Assembly (NCBI GenBank): GCA_036873755.1
Contig: JAVTVY010025266.1
Span: 1-64,000, forward strand
DNA: 64,000 nt
Source of the DNA: Hanleya hanleyi
Lineage: Eukaryota > Mollusca > Polyplacophora > Lepidopleurida > Hanleyidae
Direction of reading: 5' to 3'
Part shown: positions 59,301-64,000 of the stretch, piece by piece
Numbering within the stretch: the stretch's first letter is position 1
Layout of the letters: every line of letters starts with the position of its first letter
Notes under the pieces: model-generated
Database searches by the model: none
Seen by the model: the letters and a program-made list of their open reading frames with translations, nothing else
Told to the model about the DNA's origin: nothing
Position numbers and translations under genes: made by a program

Positions 59301-62300
59301 ATCCAATGCTGCCATTTTATAGTGCCGTCCTACCGAAATATCATGCCGTAGGCAGACATGACACCCCACTCAGTCACATTATACTGACGCCGAGTGAACC
59401 AGTCCTTGTTCTATCCTCTTAATGCTGAGCGTAAGCAAGGAAGCAACAAGTTCCATTTTTCAAGTATTTGGTATGACCCGGCCTGGGATAGAACCCAGTA
59501 CCTACCGCTCACGAGGCCGACGCTCTAACCATTAGACCACTGCAGTGGGGTCTAGCAATGATAGTTGATAGATTACCATCTTAATGATACTTAACTGTGG
59601 GGCCCATGCAATCTCTATGAGCATAAAGAGCCAATATTACACTACCTTGATGCGTTGCACTCCCTGAGCAAAGAGAATCAGTATTTTAGTATCTTCATGA
59701 TTTTTAATCGTAGTATCCATGCAATCTCATCGAGCATAAAGCTCCAGTATTACACTATCTTGATATTTTTTTCGCTGTAAATTCCGACAGCATAAACAGC
59801 CAGTATTACACTATCTTGATGATATTTAACTGTAGACTAGTGCCCATGCAATCGCCGCCAGCATAAAGAGCCAGTATTACACTTTCTAGATGATTGTTTA
59901 GCTGTAGTGCCCATGCAGTCTCCGTGAGTAGAAAGAGCCAGTATTACACTATCTTGATGATTTAACTGTAGTGCAAATGCACCCTCCGCCAGCAAAAAGC
60001 GCCAGCATTACACTATCTGAATGAGTTTTAACGGTAGTGCCTATGCAATCGCCGCCAGGATAAAGAGCCAGCATTACACATTCTTGATGACTGTTTAGCC
60101 ATGCAGTCTCCGTGAGCAGAAAGAGCCACTATTACACTAGTTTGATGAGTGTTAACTGTAGTGCCCATGCAATCATCGCCAGGATAAAGAGCCAGTATTA
60201 GACTTAGTTGATGATTGTTTAACTGTAATGCCCATCCAGTCTCTGTGAGCAGAATGAGCCAGTATTACACTATCTTGATGACTTTTAACCCATGCAATCT
60301 CCTCTACCAAAAAGAGCCAGTATTACACTACCTTGGTGATTGTTTAGCTATAGTGCACATGCAGTCTCCGTAAGCAGTGAGTCAGTATTACACTTTCTTG
60401 GTGATTTTGTAACTGTATCGCTCATGCAATCTCCTCAACCAAAAAGAGCCATATTACACTACTTTGATGATTGTTTAACTGTAGTGCCCATGCAATCTCC
60501 GAGAGCAGAGAGAGTCAGTAGTTCCTTGATGAGTTGCCGCGTGTATTGAGTTACTGTTATCTCTCCAACAGCAGGAACTATTCATGAATGTATTCCTGGT
60601 TAATCGACTGTTCTCCAGAAAAAAAACTACATTTGGACTATTATATATAGTGTACATGCAATTTCATTCAATTCACTGGCATTTACCAAGATGTACATAG
60701 AAGCTGGACCATAGCAGGATAATATTTTGGGAAGCACAGATACCAAAGTAGTCGAACTTTTGCTATGGATATCGGATAGCCAGACTTGCACTACCTAGAT
60801 GACTTCCAAAGATTTAGTGCGAACGCAATTTCATTCAATCCAAGATGATTAACAGCGGACAATTCGGTTGCTTTCGAAATTATCTGTTGCATTAGACAAC
60901 CCCCAATACCTACATTTCCAACATTGTTAATCTCTGTTAATTTATCAGTGTGTGAATTTACCGTACCCTGTTAGGTAATAACGCCCCTCTTCGTGAAACA
61001 TGGTTTGTCAATGAAGTTTTATAGAAACAACAGTGCATCACGGGATGTCTTCCAGTTTTAAAGAACCTCATTGGTCAATTCAAATTTTTGAACAGAAATA
61101 GTGGACTTTCATTGGCCTGTGGAGCAAATTGGATGAAAATTAGCCAATCATAGAGTTTCTGTAAAGGTTCTTTTTAAATCATATATTCACGTTGAATTGG
61201 TTAAACGCAAACATTCGCATATTTAAAGATAAATTTTATATTTTAGGTATAAATCTTCAGAATTGGAGAATACGGGGATTGTACCTGCCGGATATGGTCA
61301 AGTTCTTCGTGGTAAATACTAATCCCTATCTTCTTACATTGAACGAGGGAGATGCTAAAGAATTCCACACCTTTTCCGAGGTGAAGAGGGGGCAGGAGTT
61401 TCTATTAGGTAAGCCAAATAGAGCATGTGCTGTAACGATTTTCAAATTTCTCTCCTAACTGTACCCTGGGAAATGTCCTCGCGGAATAACCTTTTCGCAG
61501 TGCCGAATCCGGGGACCCAACGCCAGAATTACTATCCCAAGGCGGAACTATATTGAAACTGAAATATGACAGATGACATTGGATTATCCATGCATTATTC
61601 TTGTTTTCGAAAGTTTAATTGTCGTCAATAAACATGCCAGGTAATGTGATATACTCTGAGTTGAGCAGCAGCATTGATTATTTGTGAGGTTTATGTGCCC
61701 ACAAAATGAAAAAAAAGTATGTATATACTTAAGAAACACCGGGATAAACCTAAATCATTGGCAGACAATGGTTTATTGGTCATAAAAAAACACTACCGGT
61801 ATGTAGTAGACACTGGATACATATGCTATGCTCTATATAGTATACAGGGAATAGGCATCTATACCCAGGGTGTTGTACTACATATCGGTAAGATTTTATT
61901 TCTTTATTTTTCTAGAATATGCGATCAATAAACCCTTACTTTGTAAGTGCATTGGGATTACACGCATCTAGTCCGTCATCCATAATTCAGCCGTCGTCCA
62001 TTAGAGAATATCCGCGTCCATAATCCAAAGACCTATTCCATATTCCATATAACAGTATTAGTACCAAATTCAAAAAGACAATCATAGTATACATAAACAT
62101 AGGCTTGTTTCCTGCAAGAGAGAAGCGGTCAACAGTTTTCAATGATGCCGACAAGACATCATGATGTTCCAAAAATATCAAATCCGTATCGCTGATCAGT
62201 ATTCTTGATCCATAGTATTCGTTGTAAAGGCATCTAAATAATGATGTATCTCAGTCACGCTTTGATTGTGACTGTTCATATGAGTACCATGAGGATCTTG

Positions 62301-63206
62301 AAGGACATGGGTTCATACGGCCCTTAGCCCCGGGTTAAGCGGAATTAGACACAAGTTACGAAACGTAGCGCCATAGATCTTGCACGCTACGTTCGTATTT
62401 TGCTATCAGCATGCGATATGTATCGCCAAATTTGAGAAACTTTGAGTGGAGGCGCTTAGTGGAATAGCCCTGTTTTATAAGTTTCTGCAACAATGTCTTG
62501 TGACGTTGATTAAAATCGTCACATTTAACACAGGATCTAGCAAATGCTACTAATCGAGATATGTATACGCCATGTGCAGGTCCCACTGGAATATTACTGT
62601 CCAGAAAGGGATAGTTTACGATGTCGAAATTGTAATCATCTCTTTTGTCATGAAGTCGACGAGAGAGAATGCCCGCTTCATTTTTATAGAGATATAGGTC
62701 TAAATATGATGTGCCTGTAGGGCTATCTGTAGTTTCCTTCAAATCCAGTGAAGGTGGATATATATCCTTCACTGCGTCATTTATATAGCGATTATCCACA
62801 GCGAGAAGATCGTCTATATATCGTTTGGTGAATGAGAAGGAACGGGCTTTGAATGGATCGGTTTTTGAAAGCGCCTGCATATAGTCATATTCACAAGAGA
62901 ACAGATACAGGTCAGCCAATAGGGGTGCACAATTAGTACCCATTGGATATAAAGGGTTTATAAAGAGTGGCGACTGCATCATTTGGTAGAATGACATGTA
63001 CCAGTCATCATTCCTCTTACCGATGTTCACACAACTTGAAGAGATATTAATATAACTGGATTCAATTCAAATTTATAACACGTTAATGAGATTACAGTGT
63101 AGCGTTCTACATGCCGTGTATGTCTTCTTTCCGTTTTCAGAGGATTTAGTTCACGATACTGTAGATCCAATCTTCAAGGATCAATTGGCGGTCGTCACTA
63201 GTCTTG
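44182..63206 (+). CDS. MSP130-like / choice-of-anchor-I family secreted protein (3' part beyond window)
   Basis: Seven exons give about 361 codons: 44182-44371, 49482-49703, 51082-51271, 57025-57154, 57783-57906, 61247-61408 and 63141-63206. Every junction has GT/AG and the phases agree (1,1,2,0,1,1, then 1). Residues 1-20 are a signal peptide ending in Cys, so the product is secreted or cell-surface. The rest reads as a beta-propeller-like repeat protein with family landmarks: GALPNMVALTSD, YEPRGVRFIY, LEPEYVTI, ENNAIATVNI, LDASDQDEGINLQNW and TLNEGDAKEF. MSP130 proteins are glycoproteins linked to biomineralising cells in sea urchins and to shells in molluscs. Animal copies are thought to derive from bacterial genes (a literature view, not shown here). 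No stop or frameshift is seen. The C-terminal part and any anchor signal lie to the right of 64000. Confidence 0.88.
44572..45756. mobile_element. GTCCGTCC-type array element with CCCCTCGGC termini and 6-bp target duplication
   Basis: Termini CCCCTCGGC (44572) and GCCGAGGGG (45748-45756) are flanked on both sides by TTTTCA. Inside are 'gtccgtccgtccgtctgtccgtc' and about five diverged units with 'tttctcgttaccaagatatcttta', 'cgaaacttggta' and 'ggcggccatctttaatttatgc'. A 251-bp MITE (45495-45745) sits just inside the right end. No coding frame. Confidence 0.7.
45495..45745. mobile_element. hAT-like MITE with perfect 8-bp target duplication
   Basis: GAGCCGAG flanks both ends (45487-45494 and 45746-45753). 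The terminal inverted repeats begin ACGTTCATAAAGTTAGAC and extend about 35 bp ('gcggttcgcagttcg'). An 8-bp duplication is characteristic of hAT transposases. There is no coding frame. Confidence 0.9.
45885..46118. mobile_element. Harbinger-like MITE with TAA duplication
   Basis: TAA at 45882-45884 and 46119-46121 flank termini GGCCATTGTCACTT and AAGTGACAATGGCC. A 3-bp TWA duplication fits PIF/Harbinger. An inner palindrome 'cctcatctatatt...aatatagatgagg' is also present. Confidence 0.75.
46640..47291. repeat. Tandem and inverted copies of a CAATCTCACGTTCGGCTATTTC motif
   Basis: 'accaatctcacgttc(a/g)gctattt(t/c)c' occurs at about 46722 and 46901 in direct orientation, each preceded by 'catgcgcgc'. 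An inverted copy, 'acggaaatagccgaacgtgagattgttc', is at 47264-47291. The pair 46899/47291 could be the ends of a ~390-bp element. Confidence 0.65.
47292..48549. other. Intron 1 sequence; TATA-like box at 48198
   Basis: No coding sequence seen. 'tataaaagg' at 48198-48206 with a following C/A-rich stretch looks like a core promoter, perhaps of a decayed retroelement, but no gene follows on either strand. Confidence 0.35.
48550..48728 (+). mobile_element. 5S rRNA-headed SINE copy
   Basis: 'ggtcaatacttggatgggtgaccgggtgctgt' resembles the 3' half of 5S rRNA, including the internal promoter region, with a gap where 5S has extra bases. It continues into the core 'tgatcagtgtccagggtaata' and a tail 'gtgatatgactgaaacaaggttgaaaacgacgttaaac' with a (TACTC)n end. 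It is too short and gapped to be a 5S gene. Confidence 0.75.
49099..49453. mobile_element. TA-flanked long-TIR MITE 28 bp before exon 2
   Basis: TA at 49097-49098 and 49454-49455 flank CACTCTCAGAAATATTCA and its reverse complement. The inverted repeats run about 110 bp each ('cacatccacaactcaatttc', 'gggattttacctgaaat'). TA duplication fits Tc1/mariner-type transposition. There is no coding frame. Confidence 0.9.
49482..49703 (+). CDS. MSP130-like gene, exon 2
   Basis: The acceptor is ctttgtttcag. It encodes INVINALAPYF, the 'GYKLTDIGFCDEYVIVSA' strand pair and ending FLKH...LLHSIQ. The donor is C|GTAGGT, phase 1. A MITE ends 28 bases before this exon. Confidence 0.87.
49765..50075. repeat. 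Cluster of GGTGTTGACC / CAACACC motifs
   Basis: At least ten 'ggtgttg' or 'caacacc' words lie within 300 bp in both orientations, often paired as 'ggtgttgaccaacagc' or 'gttgatcaacacc'. It is located in intron 2. Confidence 0.7.
50441..50786. mobile_element. MITE with GGCGATCCCGCTCTC termini (intron 2)
   Basis: 'ggcaatcccgctctctaaaatgg' at the left is mirrored by 'ccattttagagagcgggatcgcc' at the right, and 'aggtaaaaa.gtcgtttttgct' by its complement. It is the intact sister of the split copy at 15958-18262. The target duplication is unclear. Confidence 0.82.
51082..51271 (+). CDS. MSP130-like gene, exon 3
   Basis: The acceptor is atttgccag. It encodes GALPNMVALTSDCRTIVAA and VDPEGGVHLIHF, both typical of the family. 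The donor is GA|GTAGGT, phase 2. Reading past it meets TAG at once, which supports the splice. Confidence 0.87.
51462..53226 (+). repeat. Direct duplicate of a ~100-bp segment, 1.66 kb apart
   Basis: 'cttctgcacatgtgtagttttgatctcctgcc' and 'tgttctcatttgatgccccttacagcattcatat' occur at about 51490-51567 and 53161-53227. Both are in intron 3. Confidence 0.88.
52690..54066 (+). repeat. Segmental duplication with hairpin MITE in each copy
   Basis: Copy 1 (about 52690-53125) and copy 2 (about 53600-54066) share a foldback unit bounded by GCAC(A/T)TTTCGGTGCA and TGCACCGAAAAGTGC (52720-52884 and 53617-53794). They also share the downstream text 'cttcattattt', 'acaaatatgggactaataacccc' and 'gatgcaagtaaacccgacatca'. 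The 163-codon minus-strand frame here is an artefact. Confidence 0.85.
54067..57024. other. Remainder of intron 3; hairpin at 55029-55058
   Basis: No exon is recognised. CCAGGGGTATCT and AGAGATACCCCTGG form a near-perfect hairpin at 55029-55058. Repeats of 'gttttgatataaaaaa' lie near 55410-55500, and an old 'aaatttca'-type repeat scrap near 56650-56760. Confidence 0.45.
57025..57154 (+). CDS. MSP130-like gene, exon 4
   Basis: The acceptor is gtttccacag. It encodes the most diagnostic block, YEPRGVRFIYKENSN and DLEPEYVTINSDNTIAYVSLQ-type sequence. The donor is CAG|GTAGGT, phase 0. It is too short for ordinary ORF calling. Confidence 0.88.
57783..57906 (+). CDS. MSP130-like gene, exon 5
   Basis: The acceptor is atcccttgtag. 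It encodes ENNAIATVNIGDFST, LYPLGSKDWS and LDASDQDE. The donor is G|GTATAG, phase 1. The longer frame starting at 57694 is partly intron. Confidence 0.88.
57948..58131 (+). mobile_element. 5'-truncated SINE, same family as 59181-59553
   Basis: From 'atgtcagcctacagcatgatatttc' through 'actataaaatggcag', 'gtcaaaccctattcactcactcac' it matches the reverse complement of the complete SINE. The tRNA-like head is missing. Confidence 0.85.
58690..60520 (+). repeat. ~65-bp minisatellite in intron 5, about 20 copies
   Basis: Degenerate units contain 'aactgtagtgcccatgcaatctccg', 'gagcataaagagccagtattac' and 'actatcttgatgat'. Spacings are about 63-67 bp (58751, 58818, 58881, 58946). A complete SINE interrupts it at 59181-59553. 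Confidence 0.9.
59181..59553 (-). mobile_element. Complete tRNA-derived SINE with target duplication
   Basis: On the minus strand the head carries A-box 'taatggttagagcgt' and B-box 'gggttctatccc'. Then come a core ('ggcgtcagtataatgtgac') and the tail 'tatagctgaaaaaatgttg..gttaaac' with (CACT)n. AGCAAAGATAG (59170-59180) and AGCAATGATAG (59554-59564) are an 11-bp target duplication with one mismatch. It is about 373 bp. Confidence 0.93.
61247..61408 (+). CDS. MSP130-like gene, exon 6
   Basis: The acceptor is tatattttag. It encodes GINLQNWRIRGLYLPD, then FFVVNTNPYLLTLNEGDAKE. The donor is G|GTAAGC, phase 1. Confidence 0.88.
61957..63030 (-). pseudogene. Penelope-like reverse transcriptase fragment with 3' UTR (intron 6)
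   Basis: The minus-strand frame 63030-62356 (224 codons) carries reverse-transcriptase landmarks: PMGTNCAPLLADLYLFS, the catalytic FTKRYIDDLLAV, and downstream LDLKETTDSPTGTSYLDLYL and VNYPFLDSNIP. I associate this group with Penelope-like or related retroelements common in marine invertebrates; the clade call is tentative. The N-terminal RT motifs and any endonuclease are missing, so the copy is 5'-truncated. About 400 bp of 3' UTR follows to 61957 and has a sister copy at 37490-37844. It lies antisense to the host gene. Confidence 0.75.
63141..63206 (+). CDS. MSP130-like gene, exon 7 (last visible)
   Basis: The acceptor is ccgttttcag. It encodes EDLVHDTVDPIFKDQLAVV. The donor is G|GTACGT, phase 1. 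Reading through instead reaches a stop at 63274, a possible but less likely short isoform. No further exon is recognised before 64000. Confidence 0.75.
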
Positions 63207-63394
63207 GTACGTACTATTCCAACATGTCCATTACAGTGCAAAGCCTTGTCTTTTCCGATAGGAACGTCAAATAGCAATTTAAATTTGTTATGTTAGTCAG
63301 TGGTGAAATTTCATTCAGCTGTTCACGGAATGGCTGATTTTCGTCATGATAGGCAAAGAAAGTAGGAGTGAGGGTTGGATGGGCAGGTCTAACC

Positions 63395-63540
63395 TAGGGA
63401 GCGGAAGGGTCTTTCTCCACCACCCCCCCCCCCCCCATTCCCTCCGGGTTTGAGATCGACAACTCGGCTGACTGAACCTTGATTGCTGCTGTAATATAGT
63501 TTCCACGGACTGGAGTGAAGCATGGAAATTATGTAAAAAC
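63395..63540 (+). repeat. Repeat shared with 34391-34500; includes a long C-run
   Basis: 'gtttgagatcgacaactcggctgactgaa' and 'gctgtaatatagtttcc...catggaaattatgtaa' parallel the text at 34415-34497. A run of about 15 C's at 63422-63437 may be prone to sequencing error. Confidence 0.6.
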
Positions 63541-63734
63541 TATTGATATATCACTATTTCAAGCTCCAGCTATACCGTTTATGCTGTATTCGGATTCTGC
63601 TGGCAGTGTCGTGCTCTGCTCAGATAGGCGCAGATGCACGGATGATATCATATAACACCATATACAATCATACAGCAGCACTATCTATGCAACACATTAT
63701 GGCGAGCCGTTTCAGTATTGAATCGGTTATTCCA

Positions 63735-63880
63735 CATATGTCTAAAACTTTTCAACATATGTGTAAAACATTTTTAACATATGTCTAAAACTTTTGGACA
63801 TAGGTCTAAAAACTGTTTGTTACACATATGTGAAATTCTTTTGTACATATGTGCAAAACATTGCAACATATGTGGAAAAA
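63735..63880. repeat. Cluster of ACATATGT motifs
   Basis: ACATATGT or close variants followed by '(c/g)taaaac' recur about seven times at 20-30 bp spacing. The core is palindromic. There is no coding sequence up to the window end. Confidence 0.7.
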
Positions 63881-64000
63881 CTGATTAAATAGCGAAACGG
63901 CTTGAGACAGAATGAGACAAGTACCGGGTATAAATATAGGAGTGGTCAAATAAGTATCTGAAAGAAACCAGTAAAAATGCTCCAGATCGCGGGAAATGGA

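Noticed and set aside
59477..59534. tRNA gene from A- and B-box match
   Set aside because: The boxes belong to a SINE head with target duplications and a SINE tail; no cloverleaf closes.
58690..60520. CRISPR-like repeat/spacer pattern
   Set aside because: Whole 65-bp units vary together; there is no conserved repeat alternating with unrelated spacers.
63207..63274. Read-through end of the MSP130-like protein after exon 7
   Set aside because: A good donor (GGTACGT) lies at the end of the conserved part and the read-through sequence is unlike the family; kept only as a less likely isoform.

Overview
The window looks like a piece of a repeat-rich invertebrate nuclear genome, most likely a lophotrochozoan and probably a mollusc. 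The main gene is split into short exons with GT/AG borders. Several SINEs end in the kind of tail I associate with molluscan SINEs (a 'gctgaaa..tgttgaaag..cgttaaac' stretch followed by CACTCACTC-type repeats). The gene belongs to the MSP130 / choice-of-anchor-I family, known from molluscs, echinoderms, amphioxus and brachiopods. There is no bacterial-style gene packing. The species call is inference.

Layout. From 1 to about 37 kb I see no convincing complete gene. This part is satellites, minisatellites and non-autonomous transposons: a 169-bp satellite (1-1755), a tRNA-headed SINE (3.03-3.33 kb), an array family split by a 1.7-kb inverted-repeat element (3.9-6.5 kb), a 40-bp minisatellite holding a SINE tail (7.1-7.7 kb), a related array (9.68-10.76 kb), a TTAA-flanked MITE (10.76-11.24 kb), a 25-bp minisatellite (11.6-12.64 kb), a long inverted-repeat element (14.6-15.1 kb), a 2-kb element with CCATGG-rich ends inside an older MITE (16.2-18.2 kb), a cluster of AACGTTT motifs (28.0-28.4 kb), a 51-bp minisatellite (32.6-34.06 kb) and another array element (34.3-35.86 kb). 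Two isolated exon-like frames (12.73 and 19.07 kb) are weak candidates.

35.86-40.4 kb is a graveyard of selfish elements. A non-LTR retrotransposon fragment (minus strand) abuts a GC-richer Polinton/Maverick-like capsid module (plus strand). The module has a broken penton-like gene carrying a stop codon, a retroelement insertion and a 380-bp tandem duplication. Next comes an intact frame that looks like a fusion of a small basic/amphipathic capsid protein with the C-terminal half of a capsid protein, and then an intact adenain-type cysteine protease whose 3' end is repeated four times as hairpins. No polymerase, integrase or ATPase gene is visible, so this is a remnant.

41-42.8 kb is a satellite rich in AGGTCA direct repeats, CRE-like TGACGTCA and CACGTG motifs. 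From 44182 to beyond the right edge runs the MSP130-like gene on the plus strand. Seven exons with matching phases give about 361 codons and no disabling mutation; the 3' part lies outside the window. Its introns hold nested transposons with clear target-site duplications: an 8-bp hAT-like case, a 3-bp TAA case and a TA case only 28 bp before exon 2. They also hold three SINE or SINE-derived copies, a 65-bp minisatellite and a Penelope-like reverse transcriptase fragment. A second copy of that retroelement's 3' region sits in the penton-like gene 24 kb away.
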